Below, piece after piece: positions 8,360 through 19,008 of a stretch of 47,959 nucleotides of DNA. The stretch lies in assembly GCA_021163775.1 (NCBI GenBank), contig JAGGTI010000066.1, forward strand, positions 1-47,959, read 5' to 3'. Positions within the stretch are counted from its first letter, which is position 1. Each line of letters opens with the position of its first letter. The translations under genes were made by a program, and so were the position numbers. The DNA comes from Candidatus Zixiibacteriota bacterium (GTDB taxonomy: Bacteria; Zixibacteria; MSB-5A5; GN15; FEB-12). The notes under the pieces are model-generated. The model saw only the letters and a program-made list of their open reading frames with translations. It ran no database searches and was not told the origin of the DNA.

Positions 8360-11300
8360 ATGATGACAACATATCATAATAGCTTTGGCCGGCGCGTTGC
8401 TTTTACGCTCCTGGCTGTAATTTGTGTTTTTGGTTTGTGGACCTCTCCGACCCTGGCTGATCCTAATGAGGTTGCCTGTCACTGCGAAGTTGATTTTACC
8501 GGCGAACCGCTTGATATCTGCGTCGGGGAAACTGTTTATTTCACCGGTACAGCGATCGGCGTTGGGTTAGAGTGTGATATAAGCTCATGGGCCTGGGACT
8601 TTGGTGACGGTACCACCGGCTCCGGTCAGCAGACTCAGCATATATATAATACTGCTGGTGTTTACACTGTAACTTTGACTGCAATTGATGCCACTGGTAT
8701 TATTGTAACCACCAAGACCGACTACGTGACCGTCCATCCCAATCCGACCGCCGACTTCAGTGCTATGCCAACTTCAGGTGAAGCGCCTTTGACGGTTGAT
8801 TTCACCGATAATTCAACCAGTGTCGATCCGATTCTTAGCTGGGAGTGGAATTTCGGTGACGGTAGTAGTACCTCGAGCGATCAGAATCCGACTCATGTCT
8901 ACCGGACAGCTGGATACTATACGGTCACTCTGTACGTAACCACCGAGTGGTGCGACAACAGCGTTGACAAAGTTGAGTACATTTACGTAACCGGCCAATG
9001 CAAAGTTGATTTTGACGGTGATCGGGATGTTTGCGTTGGCAACGCGGCTTCTTTCGCCGGCTTCTTGCGTGGAGAGGAATGTGACGTAAATTACTGGACC
9101 TGGGATTTTGGTGATGGTTCGACCGATATTGGCCAAAATGTCCAGCATGTATACAACACTGCCGGAGTTTACACGATCTCAATGACGGCCAACGTAGACG
9201 GTGTGGACACCACAGTCACTAAGATCGATTTTGTTACGGTCCATCCCAATCCGACCGCCGACTTCAGCGCTACGCCAACTTCAGGTGAAGCGCCTTTGAC
9301 GGTTGATTTCACCAATAATTCAACCAATGTCGATCCGATTCTTAGCTGGGAGTGGAATTTCGGTGACGGTAGTAGTACCTCGAGTGATCAGAATCCGACT
9401 CATGTCTACCGGACAGCTGGATACTATACGGTCACTTTGTACGTAACCACCGAGTGGTGTGACAACAGCGTTGACAAAGTTGAGTACATTTACGTAACCG
9501 GCCCTTGCGAAGTAGACTTTAGCGGTGATCGTGAACTTTGCGAAGGTGAGACGGCTGACTTTGAGGCTGACTGGTGGGGTGAGTGCAACATTGCCGCTTT
9601 GGACTGGGATTTCGGTGATCCAGCCAGTGGAGCGAATAACACAGCTTCCGGTCAGTATGTTGACCATCAGTACAACACGGCCGGTGTCTACACGGTTACG
9701 CTGACCGCCAACGTCAATGGTGTTGATACTGTTATCACCAAGACTGACTATGTGACGGTCAACGTCGGTCCGACGGCGGCGTTCGACGCCAACCCGATGT
9801 CTGGTGACGCTCCGCTTACGGTGCATTTCACCGATCAGTCAACTACGACGGCCGGCGGAATTGTATATCGCTGGCAATTCGGCGATGGTACTTACTCAGG
9901 CGATCCCAGTCCGAGTCACACCTACACCGCCGCCGGTGACTACCAGGTAATCCTGGAAGTTGAGGATTACTGTGGCATTGACAGCGAAATCAAGACGATC
10001 CATGTGGAAGACGACTGCAGGGTCGGCTTCTATGGCAAACCGCTGGAGATTTGTGCTGGTGATACGTCTTACTTCACGGCAACATTCTATGACCATGAAT
10101 GTCCAGTGGACAGCTGGACCTGGGACTTTGGCGATCCGGCCAGCGGCTCGAGGAATACCGCTTCAGGTACCTACGTTTTGCACCGATACGATGTAGCCGG
10201 CCTCTACACGGTCACTTTGACCGTGGCCTTTCCAACCCATGATACTGTGATCACCAAGACAGATTTTATCACGGTATATGCTAATCCGACCGCTGATTTC
10301 AATGCCACGCCGATGTTAGGAGTGGCGCCGTTGTCAGTTAACTTCACAGACGCCTCCACACCTGCGAATGGCAGTATTGTCAGCTGGAGCTGGAATTTCG
10401 GTGACGGCAGATCGTCATCTAATCAAAACCCGACTCACACCTATACCGCCGCCGGTGATTACACGGTCATTCTTGATGTTGAGGACGAATACTGTACGGA
10501 CCGCGAAGTCAAAGAAGTCTATATCCATGTGGAAGATTCCTGCAGATTCGATCTTCTTGGCGAACCGCGTGAGATCTGTGAAGGTGAGACAGTCTATTTA
10601 ACCGGCATCGTGATTGGCGAGTGCCAGGTTTCTGACTGGAACTGGGACTTTGGTGACGGCATCACCGGCACCGGTCAGCAGACTCAGCATACATATAATA
10701 CTGCCGGTGTCTACACAGTCACTTTGACTGCCACCGACACCTACGGTGATCATACCGTTGTCCGGAATGATTATGTCACGGTCAACGCCGGTCCGACGGC
10801 TGATTTCAGCGCTACGCCGCTTAGTGGTTTGGCTCCGCTGACAGTTAGTTTCACCGATTTGTCAACCAGTACGATGGGTATCGGTCTCTACACCTGGCAT
10901 TTTGGTGACGGCGATGTTTCCGGAAGCCAGAACCCTACTCATATTTACACTGCCGCCGGTGATTACACCGTCATTTTGGAAGTCCAGGATGAGTGCGGTA
11001 TCGACAGCGAAATCAAAGAAGTCTATATCCATGTGGAAGAACGTTGCGAGGTTGATTTCTTCGGTGAGCCGCTGGAGATATGTGAAGGTGAGACGGTTAA
11101 TTTCACCGGCAGTTCGACTGGTGATTGCGAGATCGGTTCTTGGACCTGGGACTTCGGTGATCCGGCGAGTGGAGCCAACAACATCGGCACCGGGCAATAT
11201 CCTCAGCATACATATAATACCGCTGGTGTCTTTACGGTCATTTTGACCGCGACCGATATCACCGGTGACAAAGTCGTCACCAAGACGAATTATGTCACGG

Positions 11301-14293
11301 TCAACGCCGGTCCGACCGCCGACTTCCACGCCACGCCGCTGTCGGGCATGGCACCGTTGACGGTCGACTTCAATGATCTCTCGACCAGTCAGTTAGGTAT
11401 TACCAGTTGGACGTGGGATTTTGGCGATGGTACTGCATTATCTTCGGTTCAGAATCCAACGCATACTTATGCCGATACCGGTACGTTTACTGCTACTCTC
11501 ATTGTAGAAAATCCGTGCGGTGAAGATACTACCACCACGGTTATCACCGTTGGTCCGGCGATTTCAATCACCAAACTGGTCGACAAAGTTGTCGCGGTAG
11601 CGGGTGAAGAACTGCTGTACACGATGACAGTTCACAACGCCGGTGACCTGCCGATTACTTCGGTGATGGTCATTGATACAATTCCAGATTCGACCGCTTA
11701 CGTTAACCTCTCCGTATCATCTGGTGGTGTCTACCTTCCAAACTCCGATGTGGTCATGTGGAGCATCCCGCTGGTAGGTGCCAATTCGTCGGTAGACGTC
11801 TCGTTCCGTATTGTGCTTGACGGACCGTTTGTCCAGTACCCGACTCACGTCTACAACCAGGCGCTTGCGGTAATCGATGATGGTGGCATAGCTACTTCGA
11901 TCCGAACGTTCTACAGCAACATCGTCGAGACCGTGGTCAACCCTGATGGCCCCACCGGTGAGTTGGAGATCACCAAGGACGTGAGCGCATCCCTTGTCTC
12001 ACCCGGTGATATGCTCACTTATACCATAACGGTTCGGAACCCCGGACCAATCTCTCCCGCGGAGAACGTTGTTGTGTATGACGCCATTCCGGATTCGACA
12101 ACCTATGTAGGCGGTTCGGTTACGGGTGGCGGCACCTATCGAGCGGTTGATGATAGTTTGCACTGGAATCTGGGCACCCTCAATGCTTTCGCTTCGAGAA
12201 CAGTAACGTTCCAGGTGACGGTTGACTCATATGTCGCTGATGGTTCAAGGATTCCTAACACGGCGAAAGTCCTGTATGACATGAACGGCCTGCCCCAGGG
12301 TGTCGAGAGCCGCGAAGTGGTTACGCTCGTGAGCCTGGTGCCTCTGGTAGTTACCAAGACCACCAATCGGCCAAGCGGCATGGTTGGTGATCTGGTCCGG
12401 TTTACTATCGCGATCGAGAACTTTTCGAATGCTGTGATGGAGGATGTACTCCTGACAGACACGATGCCGGCCGGGATATTCTATGTCGATGGAACCTCGG
12501 TTGTAGATGGGGTTGCATCCGCTGACCCATCGGGCAACAATCCGTTTGAGTGGTCGCTGGGTGATCTTCAGTCTGGCGGTACATTTACGGTGCAGTATGT
12601 AGGTCTGATTGGCGCCTCGGCTCATCCCGCTATAAACGAGAATATTGCCCGCGCTCTGGCCTACCAGGGTGTGGCGGAAGTACACTCCAACCGGGCGGTG
12701 GCCAACGTTTATGTGCTTGGTCATACTCTTACTGGTTCGATTCGGGGCCGTGTCATTGTTGATTGCGACGGTGACGGCATCGCCGATATTGATTCGGTAC
12801 CTTCCGGTATGGACATATTCCTTGACGACGGCTCGCAATCCAGAGTCAACAACAAGGGGATGTTCTACTTTAGCACGGTGCGACCGGGTGAGCGTGTTGT
12901 AGCTCTTGACGAACGCGACCTGGACGGCTACTACATTCCTGAGGACGCCCAGGCATCGGTCTTTGTGCATGTTCATGAAACCGGCGAGTCGTATGTTATC
13001 TTCCGCATCTGTCCCGAGTACCCGCAACTTGATATTTCCAAGAAGGCCGCTATCGTGCCGACTGTGATGGTTACCAAAGTCGCGACTTTCAATGCCGAGC
13101 AACCCGTTGATAGCTTTGGGGTGTTGATCGATTATCAGATTGATATCGCTTCGAACGGTCTGATTGATCCAACTCAGGTTCGGGTGGTCGATTCCCTCCC
13201 TGATAATATGCACTTGATTCTGGCTGAGACTGAAACTCTGGCGCCGCGTCAGGATGGCAACCAACTCATCTATGAAGTCACCGCGGCACAGGAACGGCTG
13301 AAGAAATCAGTCTATTACTCGCTTCGGGATATTGCTCCCGGCGTGCGAAAGTTCTTGAACAATCAGGTATGCCTTGAGGGTGACTTGGCCCGCAGGGGTG
13401 ATGAAGTACGGACAGTTTCCTCCGATCCAGCGGTGGTCGCTGTGGGGCCGATGCTGATGGCACCGCCACGAGATATCCAGATCACGCTTACACCAGCTCT
13501 GTTCAAGACCAGCTACGCGATTCTTCGCCCGGAAGCTATTCCAGAGCTGTACGCTGTGGCTGATTCAATCGCCAGGTATCCTGATGCTGACATTTTAGTC
13601 GAGGGTCATACCGATCTGAGGCCGATCCACACCGCGGAGTTCCCCTCAAACTGGGAGCTTGGTGAGGCACGAGCTAAGGTGGTGGTTGACTGGCTGATGG
13701 AAAATCGAGGGGTTGATGGTGACCGACTGAAGTATGAGAGCTTTGCCGCCACGCGTCCGGTAGTTGTTGATGTGGCGCGTACCTCGCCAGCTCTACAGCC
13801 GAACCGTCGAACTGAAGTGATTATCAAGACCGATGCTAAGGGGTTCTTCGCTCCGGCCGCTATACCGGCTGATCGATGGGAGAGTACTACTTCGTTGGCG
13901 CTTGAGCCGGTAAACTATGACACTCTATTTGAGCCAGCTCCGATGCCAATGGTGGTCGGATTGGACGACTCATGGGAGATCGTTCTCACGGTTGAAAATC
14001 AGAGTGCTATTGCGGCCGAAAACACGGCTCTGACCGATATTATGCCGGACGGTGTCGCGTATGTTGATGGTTCTGCTACTATCGACGGGGTGATGACTGT
14101 GGCTACGGTTGAAGGTCAAACCCTCAGCTTTAATTTAGTTGGGGTTGATCCCGGTCAGGTGATCGAACTGCGTTATCGAGTGACGGCCCTTCCACATACC
14201 ATCCCGAGTGGTGGTGGTGCGGCCTCAATTGAAGTCATGACCTCGAATAATCAGCCGGTCATTTTGAAGTCGAACGAAATTCGCTTCCAGTAG
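8360..14293 (+). CDS. Giant cell-surface protein: 12 PKD repeats, about 5 DUF11 domains, internal OmpA-like peptidoglycan-binding domain
   Basis: Repeated W.WDFGDG...Y...G.Y.VTL PKD signatures; .ITK.......G....YTITV.N.G......V.V.D..P DUF11 signatures; OmpA core ILVEGHTDLRPIHTAEFPSNWELGEARAKVV...QPNRRTEVII. Confidence 0.88.
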   Translation: MMTTYHNSFGRRVAFTLLAVICVFGLWTSPTLADPNEVACHCEVDFTGEPLDICVGETVYFTGTAIGVGLECDISSWAWDFGDGTTGSGQQTQHIYNTAGVYTVTLTAIDATGIIVTTKTDYVTVHPNPTADFSAMPTSGEAPLTVDFTDNSTSVDPILSWEWNFGDGSSTSSDQNPTHVYRTAGYYTVTLYVTTEWCDNSVDKVEYIYVTGQCKVDFDGDRDVCVGNAASFAGFLRGEECDVNYWTWDFGDGSTDIGQNVQHVYNTAGVYTISMTANVDGVDTTVTKIDFVTVHPNPTADFSATPTSGEAPLTVDFTNNSTNVDPILSWEWNFGDGSSTSSDQNPTHVYRTAGYYTVTLYVTTEWCDNSVDKVEYIYVTGPCEVDFSGDRELCEGETADFEADWWGECNIAALDWDFGDPASGANNTASGQYVDHQYNTAGVYTVTLTANVNGVDTVITKTDYVTVNVGPTAAFDANPMSGDAPLTVHFTDQSTTTAGGIVYRWQFGDGTYSGDPSPSHTYTAAGDYQVILEVEDYCGIDSEIKTIHVEDDCRVGFYGKPLEICAGDTSYFTATFYDHECPVDSWTWDFGDPASGSRNTASGTYVLHRYDVAGLYTVTLTVAFPTHDTVITKTDFITVYANPTADFNATPMLGVAPLSVNFTDASTPANGSIVSWSWNFGDGRSSSNQNPTHTYTAAGDYTVILDVEDEYCTDREVKEVYIHVEDSCRFDLLGEPREICEGETVYLTGIVIGECQVSDWNWDFGDGITGTGQQTQHTYNTAGVYTVTLTATDTYGDHTVVRNDYVTVNAGPTADFSATPLSGLAPLTVSFTDLSTSTMGIGLYTWHFGDGDVSGSQNPTHIYTAAGDYTVILEVQDECGIDSEIKEVYIHVEERCEVDFFGEPLEICEGETVNFTGSSTGDCEIGSWTWDFGDPASGANNIGTGQYPQHTYNTAGVFTVILTATDITGDKVVTKTNYVTVNAGPTADFHATPLSGMAPLTVDFNDLSTSQLGITSWTWDFGDGTALSSVQNPTHTYADTGTFTATLIVENPCGEDTTTTVITVGPAISITKLVDKVVAVAGEELLYTMTVHNAGDLPITSVMVIDTIPDSTAYVNLSVSSGGVYLPNSDVVMWSIPLVGANSSVDVSFRIVLDGPFVQYPTHVYNQALAVIDDGGIATSIRTFYSNIVETVVNPDGPTGELEITKDVSASLVSPGDMLTYTITVRNPGPISPAENVVVYDAIPDSTTYVGGSVTGGGTYRAVDDSLHWNLGTLNAFASRTVTFQVTVDSYVADGSRIPNTAKVLYDMNGLPQGVESREVVTLVSLVPLVVTKTTNRPSGMVGDLVRFTIAIENFSNAVMEDVLLTDTMPAGIFYVDGTSVVDGVASADPSGNNPFEWSLGDLQSGGTFTVQYVGLIGASAHPAINENIARALAYQGVAEVHSNRAVANVYVLGHTLTGSIRGRVIVDCDGDGIADIDSVPSGMDIFLDDGSQSRVNNKGMFYFSTVRPGERVVALDERDLDGYYIPEDAQASVFVHVHETGESYVIFRICPEYPQLDISKKAAIVPTVMVTKVATFNAEQPVDSFGVLIDYQIDIASNGLIDPTQVRVVDSLPDNMHLILAETETLAPRQDGNQLIYEVTAAQERLKKSVYYSLRDIAPGVRKFLNNQVCLEGDLARRGDEVRTVSSDPAVVAVGPMLMAPPRDIQITLTPALFKTSYAILRPEAIPELYAVADSIARYPDADILVEGHTDLRPIHTAEFPSNWELGEARAKVVVDWLMENRGVDGDRLKYESFAATRPVVVDVARTSPALQPNRRTEVIIKTDAKGFFAPAAIPADRWESTTSLALEPVNYDTLFEPAPMPMVVGLDDSWEIVLTVENQSAIAAENTALTDIMPDGVAYVDGSATIDGVMTVATVEGQTLSFNLVGVDPGQVIELRYRVTALPHTIPSGGGAASIEVMTSNNQPVILKSNEIRFQ
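8732..9503 (+). repeat. Two near-identical 265-bp PKD-encoding repeats (8732-8996 and 9239-9503)
   Basis: Direct comparison: about 7 mismatches in 265 bp. Confidence 0.88.
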
Positions 14294-14315
14294 GCTTGTT
14301 ATTCTAAGTATAATC

Positions 14316-14354
14316 AAACTCCTCTCACGGTAGTTCGTGAGGGGAGTTTTCTTT
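14316..14354 (+). terminator. Rho-independent terminator after the PKD/OmpA gene
   Basis: aaactcctctcacggtagttcgtgaggggagttttctttt: strong stem followed by a T-rich tract, just after the stop at 14293. Confidence 0.85.
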
Positions 14355-14946
14355 TGGAATATGTGGGTTAATCTACTGGGGATTATTGACGCACGATGTA
14401 CTCATGGATCGATTTATTCCCTGCCATTTGGTCACGGTGAAGATATTCAGGGTTGTATCTGCTTGATTTTCACAATGTTATGTGGAAGAAGCGCTCTCTG
14501 CTGACTTCCTCTCGGGACCATTGACAAAGGGGCAATAGCCAAAAAACCTTGACAGATAAGGGGTTTCTACGTATTCTATGAATTGAGGGATACCGCCGGT
14601 TATGTGCCCCCTTTGTTTCTACTGCTAAATAAATGCGGTGTCCACGGACCCACAGTATGAGGCTTGGCCCCAGCTTAGAATTCAGGCCCGGTCTGTGATG
14701 AACCTGCTTTGTTGTACACGCTGAGTGCTCACAGCTTAGGTAATGTGGCATTTATGGCAACAGTGATATATTGTTATTCCCATATTCGACTGGTCGCCCG
14801 ATCAGAAAGGAGATATTTGCACAGATAAGAGTACCCGTATGTCTGTTTTACAGTGCTTGTGTCCGTTGGGCAGTCAAGCGCAACCGATTGTGTTGGTAGA
14901 TCAAGGTAAATTAAAAGTAATCATATCCGTTCGAAAGGAAATAAGA

Positions 14947-17900
14947 ATGACGAAAAAACTGCTATTGATGGCATCGTTGGTCATCTTGGTATCGTTGATG
15001 GTGGCACTTCCGTGCCATGCTATGCGTGGCACCAAGGCTGACATAAATGATGCCGCACGGAGTTACCAGATTGATCGTTTCAATCTGACGGGTGAATATG
15101 AATTTGTCGGCAAGGTAGGCCCTGTGCCTCAGTCGACCCGAATTCCAAGAACTAATCCATTGCGTCGGACCGTCGGTACCGCGACATCACCGGATGCCGG
15201 TATTGGTGTTGGGGTGAGTATCGATCTCACTTTCGATGACATGCAGTACGGTTTCCCAATTGGCCGCTATATCAGCCACTATTGGAACGGCGAAATAGGT
15301 ACTTCGGCTCAGGCTGGCGTGCACTTCGTTTATGAGAGTGTCATCGACACTGTCGACGGCGATCCTCATGCCTCTCCGATATTAACGGGCTATAATGTCT
15401 ATGATGCCGCCGTAACTTCCAACAACTGGCCACGCGGTCAGGATGGCGGCTGTGACTTGCAGAGTACAGATGAATTTGGTTATGGTAAATGGGCTAATAT
15501 GGCGGTTCTCGGCAATACCAATGTTGTGATTGCCGCGACTTCCAGGTTCTTCTCTTCTCTGGGTGACGACTTCATCGGTGACAATATGTTTTACTTCCAG
15601 GGTGCGCCGTTCAACTGCGTCTATGACCCTCGGTCGGGGATTAATACTACGTTCATCGATACCACCGTCTACCGTGTCCATTTTGGCACACCTGATGATG
15701 GCCACTATTCGGAGCAACCGGAGATCACTACTCAATTTGATGGTGCCAATACAATAACTCATGCGATTCTGGCAGAATCAGAGCCTGTCTACGGACCGGC
15801 AAGCAACGATTATGTAACTGGCAACGCCTATTTGATTTTCACCTACTATCGTAAGGTGGGTGATGCCTCTGGCGACGGCAGTTGGAGTTCAGGTGTCGTG
15901 CTGGATAGTATCATGCAGGTTTACAGCACTAACGGTGTTACCTTGGCGGCTTCACCGGTATCCGGTAAGGTCTGCATATCTTACTCCAATCCGGGATACT
16001 ATGGCAACCTGCTCAATAATGAGTATGACACCGATGTGTTCTACAAGGAGTCCACAGACTACGGACTGACCTGGAATCCCAAAGTTAACGTAACAACTTA
16101 CCAGAACGCTATTGGTGGCGACCCCAATCACTTCAAGGCTTGGGTTGAATCACCGGCTCTGTACGATTCCAACGACGATCTGCATATCATCTGGACCGGT
16201 ACCGGTACCTCGGCCGATCCGTACTTTGATGGATTCAACTGGAACGATTTTGACACCGATATCTTTCACTGGTCTCGTAACACCGGTAATATTATCCGGA
16301 TGGCCCGTGGTACGTACCTCAATGATGATTACCTGACTGGTTCGATCAACACCCTGCACTGTGGTTTTGGTGGCCAGTATTCTGGTTACATTGCTTTTAT
16401 CTGGATCTCTGAATGTGACGGTAAGCTCTATATCGTTTGGAACCAGATGCAGGAATGGGTCAACCACGGTGATTACACCATTCAGCCCGAACTGATGGAA
16501 GATTGCGCCGTTAGAGTTGAACGTATTGCCGCGGCTAACTGGGAGGTCATGATGTCGGTCGCCCAGATGAGTACCCCGGATCTTTGGGATCCCGCCCGAA
16601 GTATTTCCGCAACTCATACCCCGCGCTGTGGTCTTGCGGAGTGGGATGACTCCGAAGGCCCATGTGGTAACGAGTACAAACCGGCCGTTGAGGCTTATGC
16701 CCTCGACGAGACCGGTCTTAGCCTGACCTGGCCGGTAGATGCCGTTGTTGACCTTACGCCCGAAGGCGAACCGCCTTACGATGGTGGATGGTATCTCAAT
16801 CTGGAGTATATGGATGACCAGATTCCAGGTGGATTTGTGCAGGATACGCGTGGTGGCAACGAATATGGTTTGTTCAATTCCGAGAAGTGGGTTCGTTTGG
16901 CTTGTGTTGAGCCGGTTGAGGCCTCTCTTATCGACGCACGGCCGTCCAGCATTATCTGGCCGGAATGGGTCGAGCTTGGTCAGGCAAATGCTATTCAAGC
17001 TACTGTTACCAACGAAGGTAACGTGACGCTTAATGTAACCGAAATCGGATTTGTGGAAACCTCCGGTAGCGGCTGGTTGAGTGTGAGTGAAAGCCCAACT
17101 CCCACTGTTCCATTCCAGGTAACCGCCGGGGTAAATAATACGGCTAATTTTAATATTAACATCAATGCTTCAGGTCTAAGTACAAATACCTGGCTTGATG
17201 GTGAGATTTGGTTACTCTCGGATGCTTTCAATAAAGATTCCCTCAGTATTCCGATTCATGTTCTGGCCGCGGTCGAAGTTGAGCCGGTGCTTTGGGATAC
17301 AGTCATGACCCATGCAAACATGTTTGATGTATATTTTCCTCCTGAAGGTGAATGTGTTGCGCTGGCCGTCGGTAATAGCGGTGACCTCGGTTGGGGTGCT
17401 GGAAGTAGTGGTCTGGTTAACCTTGACTATGTTGAAGCGGAAACAGAGTGTGGTGAGCGGGATCGTGACGGCTACTACCTGATGGGCTCAACGGCCTTTA
17501 CAATTCTGGCTGATGCCAGTGACGGTACTAACGCCATGCTGACCCAGTCAACCAACGATGCCAACCAGGGTGACGCGACCGGTTGGGATCCGATCGGTAC
17601 CAAGGGTAGTATTACTGGCGGTCTGGGTACTGGTGGTAATGGTAATGATTATGACTCTGTTTACACCGGTGTTTTTGTCAACCGTGACACCACGATTGCC
17701 ATGGAGCGTACTGTTTATGGCCCGCGTTCTGCTGACCCGACTAACGATATTATCAATTTTGTTATTGTGAACACGAAAGTGTACTCTGGTGACGGTGCCG
17801 CTCATAATCATGTTACTATCGGTAACGTGTGTGACTGGGATGTGCCGGCTGACGAGGTTCCGGAAAATATGAGTGGTAAGAATAGCAGTTTTGTCTATAT

Positions 17901-18621
17901 GCAGGGTACGGACACGGTAGGTTCTGTAAACTGCCAGCCTAATGTTAACCGGTACGCTACGGAAGCTTTCGGTGGCGGTTACACTTCTGCTGAATGGCAA
18001 GCCAACGACTGTGTAAACGGTAGTGACTATTTTGGTTTCAAAGCTTACAACCAGCTTCTGATGGAAGATACCACCAATACTCGCGGTGGGGTTCCACTCA
18101 ATCCTAGTCAGCCTATGGTTGATCTTTGGTGGGACTCGGTTTTAGTGTCTGGTTTGAATGCTAAGGAACCTGCTGGGGAAGAAAGTGATCAGGCGATTTG
18201 GTTCACTTATGTTCATGACTACGACCTTGGTGCTACTGATACACTGAACTACTGGACAGTCCTTACAACGGTCCGTAATGGCACCCTGTCTGATCTTGAG
18301 GCTCAGGTGTCTTACGCCAAAGTTTGGTATACCGAGACGATTCGCGGCTGTAGCGCCGGTTGCTGTGTTGGTCGTGTTGGTGATGCCAACGGTTCTGGTG
18401 TTGATGAGCCGACGATCGGTGACGTTAGTGTCATGATCGATGCCAAGTTCATTACCGGCAGTTGTGCTGGAATCTTAGAGTGTCTTGATGAAAGCGATAT
18501 CAACCAGTCGGGTCCGCCCAACGCGGCGACCTGTGCTGATGTCACGATCGGTGACATTTCGATTTTGATTGATTACCTGTTCATCACTGGTCCAAGCCTT
18601 GGTTTGAACGCCTGTTTCTAG
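14947..18621 (+). CDS. Large secreted protein (BNR/Asp-box-like N-terminal part, uncharacterised C-terminal domain) with dockerin-like module
   Basis: Start at ATG 14947 (MTKKLLLMASLVILVSLMVALPCHA) has an upstream gaaagga. The 14839 ATG of the ORF track would place the signal peptide internally. DIFYKESTDYGLTWNPKVNVT resembles an Asp-box; dockerin-like end. Confidence 0.8.
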   Translation: MTKKLLLMASLVILVSLMVALPCHAMRGTKADINDAARSYQIDRFNLTGEYEFVGKVGPVPQSTRIPRTNPLRRTVGTATSPDAGIGVGVSIDLTFDDMQYGFPIGRYISHYWNGEIGTSAQAGVHFVYESVIDTVDGDPHASPILTGYNVYDAAVTSNNWPRGQDGGCDLQSTDEFGYGKWANMAVLGNTNVVIAATSRFFSSLGDDFIGDNMFYFQGAPFNCVYDPRSGINTTFIDTTVYRVHFGTPDDGHYSEQPEITTQFDGANTITHAILAESEPVYGPASNDYVTGNAYLIFTYYRKVGDASGDGSWSSGVVLDSIMQVYSTNGVTLAASPVSGKVCISYSNPGYYGNLLNNEYDTDVFYKESTDYGLTWNPKVNVTTYQNAIGGDPNHFKAWVESPALYDSNDDLHIIWTGTGTSADPYFDGFNWNDFDTDIFHWSRNTGNIIRMARGTYLNDDYLTGSINTLHCGFGGQYSGYIAFIWISECDGKLYIVWNQMQEWVNHGDYTIQPELMEDCAVRVERIAAANWEVMMSVAQMSTPDLWDPARSISATHTPRCGLAEWDDSEGPCGNEYKPAVEAYALDETGLSLTWPVDAVVDLTPEGEPPYDGGWYLNLEYMDDQIPGGFVQDTRGGNEYGLFNSEKWVRLACVEPVEASLIDARPSSIIWPEWVELGQANAIQATVTNEGNVTLNVTEIGFVETSGSGWLSVSESPTPTVPFQVTAGVNNTANFNININASGLSTNTWLDGEIWLLSDAFNKDSLSIPIHVLAAVEVEPVLWDTVMTHANMFDVYFPPEGECVALAVGNSGDLGWGAGSSGLVNLDYVEAETECGERDRDGYYLMGSTAFTILADASDGTNAMLTQSTNDANQGDATGWDPIGTKGSITGGLGTGGNGNDYDSVYTGVFVNRDTTIAMERTVYGPRSADPTNDIINFVIVNTKVYSGDGAAHNHVTIGNVCDWDVPADEVPENMSGKNSSFVYMQGTDTVGSVNCQPNVNRYATEAFGGGYTSAEWQANDCVNGSDYFGFKAYNQLLMEDTTNTRGGVPLNPSQPMVDLWWDSVLVSGLNAKEPAGEESDQAIWFTYVHDYDLGATDTLNYWTVLTTVRNGTLSDLEAQVSYAKVWYTETIRGCSAGCCVGRVGDANGSGVDEPTIGDVSVMIDAKFITGSCAGILECLDESDINQSGPPNAATCADVTIGDISILIDYLFITGPSLGLNACF
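18361..18618 (+). other. Dockerin-like C-terminal module, copy C
   Basis: CCVGRVGDANGSGVDEPTIGDVSVMIDAKFITGSCAGILECLDESDINQSGPPNAATCADVTIGDISILIDYLFITGPSLGLNAC. Confidence 0.8.
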
Positions 18622-18668
18622 ACAGCTTCTTAGGTTTTTTCGGTTAATTTATTAGCCGACAGTATTTG

Positions 18669-18702
18669 GCGGCCACTCCGATTTGGGGTGGCCGCTTTGT
18701 TG
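18669..18702 (+). terminator. Rho-independent terminator
   Basis: gcggccactccgatttggggtggccgctttgttgtt: near-perfect 11-bp stem followed by a T-rich stretch. Confidence 0.85.
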
Positions 18703-18709
18703 TTGCGTG

Positions 18710-18945
18710 TGCGGTCGTGTGCGGCAGATGTCCCGTTTGCCCCAGATCCTCGTGGCGCACAAAACCACGCACAAAACGCTACAATCAAGTCAGGCTGAGC
18801 TTGTCGAAGCCTCTCCTGTTTTATGCTGTTTCACAACACAAGCCCACTCGTTGGGTGGGGTACCAAGTGGTATCGGGCGATTCTGCCCGACTCCCAACAG
18901 CCCGAACCGTCAGGCAGGGTCGTCTGACGACACAGAACAATCTGT
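18710..18945. repeat. Intergenic mosaic repeat, copy 2
   Basis: Contains gcggcagatgtcccgtttgccccagatcctcgtgg (compare 43229-43290) and caggctgagcttgtcgaagcc (compare 5367-5385). Confidence 0.5.
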
Positions 18946-19008
18946 CTAAACATAGTGTGCAATCGCATTTGGAATACCTGGTCTTGTTTCTTACATTGTG
19001 TGCTAATT

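Noticed and set aside
12245-13264. 339-aa minus-strand ORF inside the PKD/DUF11/OmpA gene
   Set aside because: The sense frame has clear domain motifs; the antisense translation has none and lies wholly inside it.
14839-14946. N-terminal extension of the 14839 ORF
   Set aside because: The signal peptide begins at ATG 14947 with a purine-rich ribosome-binding site; the upstream codons would bury it.
16150-16998. 282-aa minus-strand ORF inside the 14947-18621 gene
   Set aside because: Shadow ORF without recognisable motifs; the sense ORF has a signal peptide and a terminal module.
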